Assembly: GCF_026262505.1 (NCBI RefSeq)
Contig: NC_067206.1
Coordinates: forward strand, 24,815,896-24,879,895
Source of the DNA: Trichomonas vaginalis G3
Lineage: Eukaryota > Parabasalia > Trichomonadida > Trichomonadidae
Direction of reading: 5' to 3'
DNA length: 64,000 nucleotides
Positions 7,498 to 17,504 of this stretch are shown one piece after another. Made by a program: the position numbers and the translations under genes. The notes beneath the pieces were generated by a model. That model was given only the letters and a program-made list of their open reading frames with translations, searched no databases and had not been told where the DNA came from. The stretch's first letter is position 1, and each line of letters opens with the position of its first letter.

Positions 7498-9649
7498 ATG
7501 CCCCCATATAGAATGGATAGAAAATCTGCTAGAATAAAAGCAGAGTTGCAAAGATATGGTTGGAGAGTTTCGAAGAAGTTTAAATATAGGAAGGGAAGAC
7601 CCATAAAAGTCTATGACAAATTGTCTGGTCTTCGCTACGAAATGGATTTGGAAACAGCACGTGCAAATTATCCAAACAGACTAGAGAGGTTAGAAGAAGA
7701 ACGTCTTATGGACATGCCTTTCGATGTTAGTGAACCTCAAGTTGAAGGACACGACGGCTTTGCCAGATTCTACTGGAAACATGACGAACAATTGCATCCT
7801 TTGAGAAGGAAAAAAGGAAAAGGTGAAGACGCACATGCTCCCATGGAAAGAACAAGATATGCATATGAAAAGTATCGTGAAGTTAGAAGTCAAATTACAT
7901 CTGGTCGAACCTTTACAGTAAACTTTGACGAAGGAAAGAACAAAGAAGGCTTCATGGGTGTACTTGCTGCAATTCAAGACGGAAATAAGAAAGGACACAA
8001 TCTCAGATTGACCATAACAGATTTGGATGGTCACATTTACTATGCACATGGCAATGTCACAACAGCCGCACAACTTCTTGACGCTTTCAAGACTACAAAG
8101 AGAGAACAAATGGTTGACTCCGACTCAGACATTTTGAATGCAATTGAAGGAATTGCAAGCGTGAAGTTCGAATGGTACCAACCTAACCCTCAAGCAGTCA
8201 GACAACATGCTGGATACTTCCCGTTCAGAAATAAGTCTGACATTGACTTGACAAGGTATGGAATTTACAATTCAATTGAAACAATTGTCAATGAACCTTG
8301 TATTCTTACATGTCTCAGGAACTCTGGTCTTGTTACAGATGAGAAAATGAAGTATCTTGAGTCATGTGTGAAGACAAGGTACATGCTCAGAGGTCAATTG
8401 GCAAAAATTGCACCGTTGGCAAATGTCAATATCCGAGTCAACATTCCGACTGAGAAAGGTTCTTCACATGACGACTATGTTGTTGACAAAGACTTACCAT
8501 GGTTGAAGATTGTAATTGTCCACAACCACTTCATGTTGAACGAAAGTCTTACAAACCCATTGTTCGGAAAAGGCAAGTGCAACATTGTCAGAGCTGTTAA
8601 CATTCTTTTCGAGAAAGGTTTGTTGGAACCAATTCCAGATGACAAGCTGACAGAAACTTTTGTACCAAAAGACGAAACAAACTTTTCATTGTTAGCAAGA
8701 CCAAAAGTTGTTCCAGACAAAGTTAGCACAAAAGAAGTACACAGTTCCAAAAGGAGTTGGATTGTTCGGATACCAACCTGAACCAGAAGAACTTCCAATG
8801 AGGTTGCAAGAACTTCAAGATGCTATAAACAAACTTCCATTGAGACATCCAATTGACGTCAAATTGTATTGGAGAGCTTCTGAGTTAGGTCAGAAGGTTT
8901 TATATGAAACAGGTTGCTTCGGCGATGTTTATGAGATAACAGGAGAAGTTTCTCAGAAGATACGAGACTCACTTGAATTTCCACAAACTGGACCGATTCA
9001 TTGCGACAAGTTCGACTCAGATGAAAAAATATACTATGTCGACCTTAACGCTGCATACATGAGGTTTGTCCAATATATTCCGACTGGAATTCCAAACGAA
9101 GATGGTGAGTTCCCGGGAAGGAACTATACAGTTGGAAAAGTCATACAACAACTGTATGATATTAGGAAAGCTTCAAACCCCAAACTTGCAATGACACTCA
9201 AATTGCTTATGAATTCGACATGGGGATATTCCATTAAGAAACCTCAAGAGATGAAGAGTAAACATTATGAGAAGGTCGACAACTTTGTTGAAAGGTTTTC
9301 TCCTTTTGTTTTGAAGTACGAATTCACTCAAGGTCAAAGTGGCTTAGTAACCACATTAAAACCTATTGTCGAACATTGGTCTTACCCTCAGTTCGCAAAG
9401 GCAGTCCTTGACAACTACAACAAATTCTTCTCCGAAGTCAAATCCAAAGTCAAGGTTTACTATGAGAACATTGACGCACTCATGACGAACGAAGAAGGAT
9501 ACAACAAACTCATTGAAATGGGAATGGTCGGTGAAAAGATGGGTCAATTCAAATTGGACAAAATTTTCACCGAAGTTCATGTAATATCGAAAAGGAAATA
9601 TTGGGGCATACTTGAAGACGGCACAGAAATAAAACATTGCATGAAGTAA
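7498..9649 (+). pseudogene. Protein-primed family B DNA polymerase region (copy A)
   Basis: This region encodes the Polinton polymerase that copies the element by protein priming. Palm motifs can be recognised: a motif A-like IYYVDLNAAYM, a motif B-like LKLLMNSTWGYS and a motif C-like YYENIDALM. The N-terminal part is basic (MPPYRMDRKSARIK start, after a T-rich block and TATAAAA). The region is about 2.15 kb, short for the family. It is broken in this copy. The corresponding region of copy B is very similar. Confidence 0.85.
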
Positions 9650-9656
9650 AAAATTT

Positions 9657-9902
9657 TTATTCGAATTTGAATTTAAATGTGGGAATTCTTGGGAACGTGA
9701 AAGGCTTATTTACTTGAGGAACAGGTAAAGGTGGTGGCAACCAGTCCATTTTATATTCCTTCCTAGCTAATTTCCGTTTAATTTCATGGTCGCCCTCGGA
9801 GTCTTTGAATCGGACAGGTCGAGTTACACCATTCTTGGTCTCAAACTCATATATAACCTGTTTGTCTGTATTTTCGTCGACTATGGCACGAGACACAAAC
9901 AT
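9657..9902 (-). CDS. 81-residue minus-strand accessory protein (copy A only)
   Basis: A small protein with charged N-terminal and proline-rich C-terminal halves (WLPPPLPVPQVNKPFTFP). Copy B has no counterpart between the polymerase and the next plus-strand gene. I chose the ATG at 9902, thirty bases from the divergent plus-strand start at 9933; the spacer holds the AAAAAGTGTCATTT motif shared with other genes of this zone. Confidence 0.4.
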   Translation of the reverse strand: MFVSRAIVDENTDKQVIYEFETKNGVTRPVRFKDSEGDHEIKRKLARKEYKMDWLPPPLPVPQVNKPFTFPRIPTFKFKFE

Positions 9903-9932
9903 TGACCAAACGGACAAAAAGTGTCATTTCAG

Positions 9933-10196
9933 ATGGTCACGCAGCCAATCGCATTCGAGCACTTCGAAGAAGCCTTACGTTCCAAGGGGGAGGGTGTCTG
10001 GTGCAAGGCAGAGGTCATGAGACTCTACGAGCAGTACATCCTCAATGCCTGGGAGGACAAATCGTCCTTGGATTGGCAATTCTACCAACTCCTCTGGGAC
10101 GACCTCCTACGCAACTGGGATGACGAAAGAGTCCAATTCAGAGGTCAGGAACTACTTATCCAAATTACCATTAATTTAAGCTACTTATGCAACTAA
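9933..10196 (+). CDS. 87-residue Trp/Tyr-rich accessory protein (copy A)
   Basis: A small acidic protein starting MVTQPIAFEHFEEALRSK, with several Trp and Tyr residues and a VQFRGQELL segment near the end. The copy B gene in the same place (39528-39784) is only distantly similar in sequence but alike in size and composition. Function unknown. The start follows AAAAAGTGTCATTTCAG. Confidence 0.45.
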   Translation: MVTQPIAFEHFEEALRSKGEGVWCKAEVMRLYEQYILNAWEDKSSLDWQFYQLLWDDLLRNWDDERVQFRGQELLIQITINLSYLCN

Positions 10197-10245
10197 AAAC
10201 TTAAATTTACTCGGGGTTTCCCCCTAAAATAAAATTTTTTTACTC
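10197..10245. other. Convergent spacer with a G/C hairpin (copy A)
   Basis: Between two convergent genes lies GGGG-TTT-CCCC followed by an A/T run. Copy B keeps the position with a shorter stem. It may serve 3'-end formation on either strand. Confidence 0.3.
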
Positions 10246-10956
10246 TTAGAACCACTCGAGGTTCTCCTTACGGTTGTTGAGCTTGTCACCGTCAATGTGT
10301 CTGACCTTCGTCTTCTTGTTTGGATTTGGAACCCATTGCATACCGACAAGCCTTCCCATGGAAATTGTACCGTAATTCCGAAGGGTAAGGCTCAAGTGTC
10401 CCAAGTTGTTGAGGACTGGGGTAAGAACCTTGCCGGTCTCCTTGTTGCGGATTTTGTATGGGTAGGGTTGGGAAATTTCGTAACCGTCATCGGCAACAAG
10501 GGTTGCCCAAACTTCCTTTTCTTCGTGTTTCTCTTCTTCGTGTTTCTCTTCTTCTTCCTCTTCTTCTTCGTGTTTCTCTTCTTCCTCGAAAATTCCTTCT
10601 TCAATTTGGTACTCACGAAGTACGGTGTTGCATGTTCTGTCCTTTCCGAGTACCTTCCAGATGGCGTCTATCTCTTCGAAGAAACGGTAGATGAGTCTGG
10701 CAAGGTCTCGGTTCTCTCTCTCGTAATTGCGCAAGGTTTCCGCGAAATCGTTCAGGCATTTCTCATTGGAAGCTTGGTTCATGAGGAACTCACCTTTGAG
10801 ATTGGTCATCTCTGTCATAAGACTACTTTGGAGAGTCTTAATGGCGTTTGTCAGATGAGCGTTCAATTGGACAATTTGAAGTTGAACTGGGCGCTTGTCT
10901 GACAACCTTGAAAGGGCATCTGCCATTGAGTTTGGCTTCGGTGCTTGTTCGGACAT
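10246..10956 (-). CDS. Coiled-coil protein with C-terminal HNH/NUMOD4-like domain (copy A)
   Basis: A 236-residue protein. Residues 1-120 are helical and probably form a coiled coil. A Glu/Lys/His tract (about 120-148) links to a C-terminal domain starting VWATLVADDGYEISQ and ending HIDGDKLNNRKENLEW. That ending is the hallmark of the HNH_3 type found in homing endonucleases, where the His and the N-N-x-x-E-N-L block sit at the active and DNA-binding sites. The protein stops right after the motif. It may act as a nuclease or a DNA-binding protein. Copy B has the same gene in broken form. Confidence 0.7.
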   Translation of the reverse strand: MSEQAPKPNSMADALSRLSDKRPVQLQIVQLNAHLTNAIKTLQSSLMTEMTNLKGEFLMNQASNEKCLNDFAETLRNYERENRDLARLIYRFFEEIDAIWKVLGKDRTCNTVLREYQIEEGIFEEEEKHEEEEEEEEKHEEEKHEEKEVWATLVADDGYEISQPYPYKIRNKETGKVLTPVLNNLGHLSLTLRNYGTISMGRLVGMQWVPNPNKKTKVRHIDGDKLNNRKENLEWF

Positions 10957-10988
10957 CGAAAAAATGAAGTGGTTTGAGAATGGCGGTT

Positions 10989-11571
10989 TTACTTCAAAAA
11001 GCTTGTTATGACAGTTATGCCATACAACAAGTTTAAAATAATATCTTGTTCTTCTTCTGAACGTTTGTTGTCTCTTCCGATAAAAGTTTCGAACATGAGA
11101 ACCAAAAAACGTTTTTTGAGATTGCGGAAGAGTTCAGGCAAACGTTCATATTCTGGATATGTTGGGAGCAGTTCAAAACATCTGAGCTGACTTTCGGACA
11201 AATTGGACAATGTCAGAAAATTCATCTTTGGTCGGATTGCTTGAAGGTAAGTCCCTTACATGTAAGTAGCTCTGGTAAAGTCTTCTCATTTCTGCTAACT
11301 TTTGGAGTATAGCTTCGTAGTTTAGAAGTTTTAATTTTAATTGTCTTATTCCACTCTTGACATCTAAACGGTAACTATCCATGAGGTCAAGAGTAGCTTT
11401 GGTAGCTTTAAGTGGAGCTATCTGTTCCTTGACTTCTGCAATTTTGGTTGCAATTGTGATTTGAGCTCCTTCAAGTTCGCCGTCTATGTCGTTCTCAACA
11501 CCTTCAACCATAGCTTGAAACTCTTCATCGGTCCATTGAGTTTGGTGTGGGACGAATTTAACTTGCTTCAT
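10989..11571 (-). pseudogene. Helical unknown protein region (copy A)
   Basis: Homologous to the 194-residue protein of copy B at 40554-41138, whose features are described there. Broken in this copy. Confidence 0.6.
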
Positions 11572-11693
11572 TCAAAAATGAAAAAAATGTTTTTACTCAA
11601 AGCGTGCCATGTATATGGCTATAAGAAACTTACCAGAAGGCTTCTTCTTCACATGCGTAAAAACATAAAAAAAGTGAAGTTAAAATGAGATGT

Positions 11694-12080
11694 TTACTGA
11701 ACTGGCTGAAGAACTGGCTGAATGTCGCCTTCACAGGTTATGTAGAACGGCTGACCCGAGAAGTGAAGGAGAGACTGAATTGCCAATTTCATATGGGGTA
11801 GGGGGTTCTCCTTGTTTGGTATTTTTATCCAAGGACGTTTGTTTAGGAACTTAACAAGAGCTTCTCTTTTGGCGTCCTTTATGCCATCGTAGGCTGTCCC
11901 GTCTGGTATTTGAATTGGAATTCCAGTCGAAGTCTCGAGCTGAAGTGTAGACCTTCCAGAAATAGAGATGAACTTGACCTTGGGCTTCATTACCTTGCGC
12001 AAGTAGTCTTTTACGCAGTCGTTAATTTCAATTAGGTAAATTGCCTCGTCAAGTCCTTCTTGCATTCCAAGTTCTTCCAT
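11694..12080 (-). CDS. 128-residue unknown protein (copy A)
   Basis: Starts MEELGMQEGLDEAIYLIE. A central segment carries KFISISGRSTLQLETSTGIPIQIPDGTAYDG, split by short loops, and the protein ends in a QPVLQPVQ tail. Family not recognised. I chose the ATG at 12080 because everything upstream is the repeat block shared with the divergent gene at 12350, and reading through that block gives low-complexity sequence. Copy B carries the same gene. Confidence 0.55.
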   Translation of the reverse strand: MEELGMQEGLDEAIYLIEINDCVKDYLRKVMKPKVKFISISGRSTLQLETSTGIPIQIPDGTAYDGIKDAKREALVKFLNKRPWIKIPNKENPLPHMKLAIQSLLHFSGQPFYITCEGDIQPVLQPVQ

Positions 12081-12349
12081 CCGACAGGAAAATATTTTCC
12101 CGACAACTGGAAAAAATTTTCCGGACAAAGGGAAAAATTTTTCCTTCCGACAGGAAGAACTCTTCCAGTTGTCCGTCCGTAAACCATTCAAATTTTCGAA
12201 AATTGAGAACTTTTTGGCCGACCTTCAGAAAAAGTTTTTCCTTCCGACAGAAAAAGTTTTTCCTTCCGACAGGAAAAATTTTTCCTTCCGACAGAAAAAG
12301 TTCTTCCTTCCGACAGGAAAATATTTTCCTTCCGACAGGACACAAACGG
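12081..12349. promoter_or_regulatory. CCGACAGG/GGAAAAATTTTTCC repeat block between divergent genes (copy A)
   Basis: The spacer between two divergent genes contains seven CCGACAG sites separated by palindromic A/T blocks such as GGAAAAATTTTTCC and GGAAAATATTTTCC. Copy B has six in a shorter spacer. The arrangement looks like a two-way control region or a replication iteron array. It is open in several frames, which explains many spurious reading frames here. Confidence 0.55.
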
Positions 12350-12940
12350 ATGACTGACGTTCCTCTTCCTGAATGCCTTCCAAAGCCAGAAAAACCGAAA
12401 GCTGCAGAACCACAACAGTCTCCTCAGCAACCTCAGTTCCAGCAAGTACTTCCACCAAATTACTACCAATTTCCACCTCAAGGTTACTACCCACCACAAG
12501 GCTTCCCGAACTACCCTCCTCCTCAGCTTATGCCTTACTTCCCCAACCCTTGGATGTTCCAGCAAGCTCCACCCCAGCAATTCCAATCTCAATCCCAATC
12601 GAAGAGAGACCAAGACTTCGAAGAAGGTCTGAACCGCTTACGCAAAGAGTATGCTACAGCTCCAATGGAAGACGACAGGCTTTCAGTCTCTTCCCTCAAA
12701 TCGACCGATTCGACTCGTACCACAGATTCGGTCAAAGACAGAGACGACTACCTCAAGCAGTCTGAGAGACTCTTCATCTTACAGCCATTTACAGTTGGAG
12801 CTCTCAAGAACATGCGCAATTACGAAGGTCAAACACCAGCTGGAGACCGCAAAACAGACGTACTCGCAAGAGCAGTCCAACTGGTCAAGACAAAGACTGA
12901 GATAGTCGACTTCATTCTTGCAGCTTGCCCATACAAGTAA
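12350..12940 (+). CDS. Pro/Gln/Tyr-rich virion-type protein (copy A)
   Basis: A 196-residue protein starting MTDVPLPECLPKPEKPK. The first half is disordered and rich in Pro, Gln and Tyr (QFQQVLPPNYYQFPPQGYYPP). The second half is charged and helical and ends FILAACPYK. No enzyme motif. The ATG was chosen just past the repeat block. Copy B has a broken version. A scaffold or virion-associated role is possible but not shown. Confidence 0.6.
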   Translation: MTDVPLPECLPKPEKPKAAEPQQSPQQPQFQQVLPPNYYQFPPQGYYPPQGFPNYPPPQLMPYFPNPWMFQQAPPQQFQSQSQSKRDQDFEEGLNRLRKEYATAPMEDDRLSVSSLKSTDSTRTTDSVKDRDDYLKQSERLFILQPFTVGALKNMRNYEGQTPAGDRKTDVLARAVQLVKTKTEIVDFILAACPYK

Positions 12941-12989
12941 AAAAATAAACAATTACGAGTTAAACTTTTTATTCTTTCTTCTGAGTTGT

Positions 12990-13166
12990 TTAGAGCTGGT
13001 TTCTCTTGTAGAACCTTTCGTACTCTTCCACGGTCATGTAATCGCGAATTTGGTACGCAATTCCAGGTTCGTTGTTTTTGAACCTTACGTATGTAACGCT
13101 TCCATCCTCCTCAGGGAAGTAAGCTGCTAACATCTGACCAAGTTTTCTCGGTGACTCGGAGCTCAT
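12990..13166 (-). CDS. 58-residue conserved small protein (copy A)
   Basis: Starts MSSESPRKLGQMLAAYF and contains VRFKNNEPGIAYQIRDYMT. Copy B has a near-identical gene (42649-42849). The start follows AAAAAGTGACATTTTT, the motif of this gene zone. Function unknown. Confidence 0.55.
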   Translation of the reverse strand: MSSESPRKLGQMLAAYFPEEDGSVTYVRFKNNEPGIAYQIRDYMTVEEYERFYKRNQL

Positions 13167-13185
13167 TAAAAATGTCACTTTTTAA
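13167..13185 (-). promoter_or_regulatory. AAAAAGTGACATTTTT upstream motif (copy A)
   Basis: Lies immediately before the start codon of the 58-residue gene. The same core (AAGTGWCATTTT) precedes genes at 9933, 39528, 42849 and 43073, and in looser form 10956 and 24737. Confidence 0.45.
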
Positions 13186-13202
13186 ACGTTAAGTTTTTAG
13201 TC

Positions 13203-13391
13203 TTATTTTACCCTTTGTTTGTCAAGGTAGTATTGGAGCGCAATTTCTCCAAATTCTCTGTGTCGGAGTTCTTCAGCATTTTCCAAGGTGTACCTGGAGA
13301 ACTCAAAGAAGTTGTCAAGAACATACTGCCATGCTGCTCTTCTGAGTTCGTCGGTATTTTGGAAGTGTTGCACCTTCGAGTCTTCTGACAT
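13203..13391 (-). CDS. 62-residue conserved small protein (copy A)
   Basis: Starts MSEDSKVQHFQNTDELRR and is helical throughout (AWQYVLDNFFEFSRYTLENAE). It is nearly identical in copy B (42885-43073). Function unknown. Confidence 0.55.
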   Translation of the reverse strand: MSEDSKVQHFQNTDELRRAAWQYVLDNFFEFSRYTLENAEELRHREFGEIALQYYLDKQRVK

Positions 13392-13421
13392 GAAAAAAAT
13401 GACCAAATTTCATTATATAAC

Positions 13422-13725
13422 TGTTATTTTTAAACGAAGTGAACTTTTGCACTTCGTTTAAAATACACTATTTTTGTGTTATTTTTTACGAAGTGAACTT
13501 TTGCACTTCGTAAAAAAATCCCTGAAATCGTGAAGAACAGCGAGTAGGTAAAAAAACCCAGTCGCCAAAACTCATGAAAATCGTGAAAAATTGCGAGTAG
13601 GTAAAAAACCGTAGTCGCCAAAACTCTATGAAAATCGTGAAAAAATGACCAAATTTCATGATATAACTGTATTTTTTGACGAAGTGAACTTTTACTCTTC
13701 GTCAAAAAAATTCCTGAAATCATAT
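13422..13725. repeat. Three palindromes and tandem repeats beside the KilA-N gene (copy A only)
   Basis: Three hairpins share a CGAAGTG/CACTTCG-type core but differ in their outer arms: TAAACGAAGTG (13431-13460), TTTTTTACGAAGTG (13482-13517) and TTTTTTGACGAAG (13672-13709). The arms change together, so each stays paired. Between them are two to three copies of a ~52-bp direct repeat with GTGAAAAATTGCGAGTAGG (13522-13645). The flanking GACCAAATTTCAT block at 13401 recurs at 13647. Copy B lacks all of this. Confidence 0.7.
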
Positions 13726-13796
13726 CTTTTATACAAAATAAAAAAAAGTTAGTTTTTTATAAAATATTTTTTTTTATTTTGTATGTAAGAACAGAA

Positions 13797-14408
13797 ATGT
13801 TAAAGGTTGAGTTTGAAACAGTTAAAAAGATAGACAATGACACCAAAGTGGTTAGAATTGGTGATTTAAACGTAAGATACTCAAAGAAATACAACAAATA
13901 TTCTTTGTCAGACATTATATCTCCATCTGGAAAGAAAACATACCATTGGGTTGGAATTGCTTCAACTCAGAAAATTTTGACAAGAAATCCTGAGCTTATG
14001 ATATCGGTAAGATTCTGTGGAACTACAGCATATCTCATTGACAAAAGTCTTATACCAATAGTTTTGTTATGGATTGACCCAGTTGTTGGATATAATTTCA
14101 TAACATATGGTTCATTCGATACGGAACGTTGCAGTGAAGGCTTACTTTACATCGTTCAGAAACCGAAGGACTTCAATACAAAGAGATATAAGATAGGAAG
14201 AACATATAATATAACTCAAAGATATGACAGTATAGTCAATAGAGTTAAGGTTGTGTTTGTGAATGATATGAGAGCTGCTGAAACAGAACTACTTGAAAAG
14301 TTTGAGAAAATGTATGGTGCTCCCACGAAAGGTAAAGAAACGTTTGAAGTAGATGAGATCGACAAAGCTATAAAATTATTTGACGAAGTTGCTGAAAAAT
14401 ACATGTAA
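13797..14408 (+). CDS. KilA-N-like plus GIY-YIG (T5orf172-type) protein (copy A only)
   Basis: A 203-residue protein. Residues ~20-100 resemble a KilA-N DNA-binding domain (VRYSKKYNKYSLSDI...KKTYHWVG). Residues ~115-190 resemble the T5orf172/MUG113 branch of GIY-YIG nucleases: LLYIVQ, then YKIGRTYN (131-138), Arg142 in a TQRYDS segment, and a conserved Glu162 in AAETELLEKF. Such proteins are common in large DNA viruses and phages and may cut DNA or regulate replication. I took the ATG at 13797 because the upstream codons lack an ATG. Copy B has an unrelated membrane gene at this place, so this is a swapped cassette. Confidence 0.72.
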   Translation: MLKVEFETVKKIDNDTKVVRIGDLNVRYSKKYNKYSLSDIISPSGKKTYHWVGIASTQKILTRNPELMISVRFCGTTAYLIDKSLIPIVLLWIDPVVGYNFITYGSFDTERCSEGLLYIVQKPKDFNTKRYKIGRTYNITQRYDSIVNRVKVVFVNDMRAAETELLEKFEKMYGAPTKGKETFEVDEIDKAIKLFDEVAEKYM

Positions 14409-14419
14409 AGCGTTTATTT

Positions 14420-15293
14420 TTACGCTTGACTTTTTACAATTTGAACTTTGTTCGCGTAGATGTGAATTCTGAAAGAAGTATGAGGGTCTTGTATGACTTT
14501 GTACTTCTCCCATAGTTCATGTCTGTCAAACTTACCTGCCATGGACTCTTTCATAAGTTCCATGAAATCGTCTTCGGACAATCCGGGGAAAAGTATAATA
14601 TCAGTAAGTATTCTCTTTACATCCTTACTTAAACTCTTGGCTGTCTGTACACAAATGACAACTGAAATGTTAAAGTGTCTGAGCTTCTTAAGAATTCGAC
14701 ACATGTCTTGTTCTCGTTCTTTAACAAAGGATGAGAAGCAAAGTCATCTAAGATAAGAAGACATCTGTGAGGGTAAGTCTTCCAATCGTAAGATTGCAAT
14801 TTCTTCGAAATGTATTCTATCTCTTTCTGTTTGTTTCTGAATGTTTCTTCTCTAATATTCTCTGCATTTCCTCATTTGGGTCTTTAAACTTCGAATTGAC
14901 ATACTCATTTATAGCATTGTACTTCAAAACTCTTCTTTGGTACTTCTTTATCCAATCTAACAACTCAGAGTCTTTTATACATACTAACTTAGACTTTTTT
15001 ATAATATCTTTGAACGAATTGACGGTTTGGTCAAATTGACCCGAAGTACTACAAATGACTACTAACTCATAGAATGGGTTCTTCTCATCTAGTTCTTGTT
15101 GTTGTGCAGCCATTTTAAGATAAGTGAAAGTCTTACCCGACCCAGGTGGTGCAATTAGACCTGTTATACCATTCTGAGCAAATAAGAACTTGTCATGTAT
15201 GGGTTTTATCTGAGCATTTTCCAACTTCCTCTTGTTCTTGTTTAAAACATTCTCAAATTTCTTGTCAATGTCAGCAAACTTTTTTTCTAACAT
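14420..15293 (-). pseudogene. FtsK/HerA-type genome-packaging ATPase region (copy A)
   Basis: Encodes the A32-like packaging ATPase of Polintons, which would pump DNA into the capsid. APPGSGKT (Walker A) and CLLILDDFA-type residues (Walker B in copy B) mark the family. The N-terminal part is helical (MLEKKFADIDKKFENV). It is divergent from the gene at 15330. Broken in this copy. Confidence 0.85.
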
Positions 15294-15329
15294 ATTTTTA
15301 GAAAAATTAAAATTTTTATCTTTTACAAA

Positions 15330-15772
15330 ATGTCTAGCGATTTCGCTATCTATATTCGAGACAAGCTTTTCGACAGCAAAACATCTGTAGACCATAAAAT
15401 CTTACATAGTGTAAACAAGAAAGGGGAATTTGTTCTAAAGTTCTGTTTCTGGGAATATGACAAGAACCATAAAACATTAAGCAGAGCAGTCTTAAAATTT
15501 GTCAATGACAGACTTGTTGACAGAGATGACGCCTCTTGGAGAGATGAAGTCCAACAAAACTTCTTAGAATGCAAAGAAACACATGCGCTGTTCTTGAAAA
15601 TGAAATAGAAAAACAGAATAGAAGAGCTATTAAATGACAAAGCACTTTTACAAAAATATGGTTCTGAGAAGTTTGACAAAACCACCAGAAAAGAAGAAGA
15701 GAGAAAGAAAGAAAAGAAAGTAGAAGAAGAGAGAAAGAACCAGAGCCAGAGAAAAAGAAATTTGACATGTAA
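15330..15772 (+). pseudogene. Lysine-rich-tailed unknown protein region (copy A)
   Basis: Homologous to the 149-residue protein of copy B at 44225-44674, described there. Broken in this copy. Confidence 0.6.
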
Positions 15773-15788
15773 AAATAAAATTTTATTT

Positions 15789-16205
15789 TTAGAACATTTC
15801 TGGGTCAATGTCAATGTTCTCTTCCTCTTTAGGAGCAAACACTGGCTTAGACTCTAAAATCTTTTTACCCAATTTACCTTGAACTTCAACTATCTTAGAC
15901 TCATAATATTCATAGTCGTCTGCTTTCTTGGTTCATAAGGTATAACAAGTTTGTATGCTTTGCCTTCTTTAAGGTTTGAGAACCTTCTGTCAAAACTTTC
16001 TTTGACTGTTAACAAACCTTCTATGTCTAAGTCTTCAATTTCGCACCATTTTTAGTCACAATAGCAAACTTAACTGGTTCGATGTTCCAAACTTTGTCAA
16101 ATGAAGACTTTTCAAAATGGTAGAAGTAAACATTCAAATATGTGAATGGGTCTAGTTCTTCTTTAAGTCCTGACATGTACTTGTTTACTGAGAGAATTTC
16201 GTCAT
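15789..16205 (-). pseudogene. 139-residue-type unknown protein region (copy A)
   Basis: Homologous to copy B 44691-45110. Broken in this copy. Confidence 0.6.
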
Positions 16206-16242
16206 CTTTTCTATCGGATAAAAAAATATTTTTTTTTAAAAT

Positions 16243-17475
16243 TTACTCAGAAAAATTTTTCTTTGTATATACACCATTCTGTACGTCTAAAAGACTTTTG
16301 ACATTTGCCAAGAATGTTCGTTTAGAAGCTGTCATATAACCATATTCTTGACAATATTGTTTATACGAATCGTACAATGACCTTTCATCTAAACACTCAA
16401 AGTCAGTTTCATCTATGAACAGTTCATATACACTCTTGTTTGCTTCTAACAATGTTTGTCTCTCTTCGGTATGTGGAATTTGTCTTGGATTGAACTTAGA
16501 AATATCTAATGTCATGAAATATGAGAACAAATGGTTGTAAAACTCTGGTGTCAAAGTTTCTGCTAAGTCGTCAAAATATTCTGTATCTTGCATATGAGCT
16601 TCTGACGTTCTGACAACTACATATCTTCTGTCAGAACTTTCTAACTTCATCGGAACGGCGTTGTTTGAAACCATGACGAAGTTTGCAACATTTTCACAAA
16701 CTCTTTGGTCTTTATATTTTCTTTCAACAACTCCAACTTTGTCTGTTATAAGACTCTTCAAAGCATCTGAGTTCAAAACTTTTGTTGTATCTATACTTTG
16801 AAGTTCGTTACATACTATAAGTTTCATATTCTCTATTGAAGAGTTAAATTTACCGCAGATGTTTTCTAAGTTGTCATATTAGGGTTCGAATAGCCTCTAA
16901 CAGTTTGCACAAAATATCTGTAAAGAAAGTGTTCTTACCTGTTCCTTGTTTTCCAATTATATGAGAGCAGTTTCATTTTTAGCACTTGGATGTTGTAAGA
17001 TGTTTGCAAAACCAACATAAGATATACTCATAGACTCTTTCGTTTCCATTGCATATAATTTCTTTGACATGGTCTAACCAAGCTTCTATAACATTTTCTT
17101 TCCATTCTACTTGTTCGTATTTATATCCAGTGAAGATAGAATAGAAGTTTGGAGAAGGTGTATAGAACTTTATACCACGAACTGAAAAATCTTCTAACTT
17201 TGACAATAAGATATCCCAAGCATCTAACATCTTCATGCCAACTTGTACGACTTTTATTTTCTTAAGTTTCTGTTTACATTCTTGTTCTGAAACTATTGTC
17301 GCTTTAGGTTGTTAAAGACTACATCCCATTCTTTCATGACATAACATTCTGGGGCAGAGTCAACATAAATGACTAAACGTTTCAAATTCTCGACTGCTTT
17401 GTTATAGTCTCTAAATGGACACATATTTCTGAAGGCTTGGAAGTCATAAAAATCTGAAACATCTATTCTGTACAT
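16243..17475 (-). pseudogene. SF3 helicase region (copy A)
   Basis: Homologous to the whole SF3 helicase gene of copy B at 45147-46382, where the motifs are described. Broken in this copy. Confidence 0.75.
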
Positions 17476-17504
17476 TTTTATAAAAATAAAAAAAAATATT
17501 TTTT

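Noticed and set aside
12041-12500. Several overlapping frames through the CCGACAG repeat block
   Set aside because: They read the repeat as FFLSEGK/FPSDRK-like low-complexity peptides. The genuine genes start at the edges of the block on each strand.
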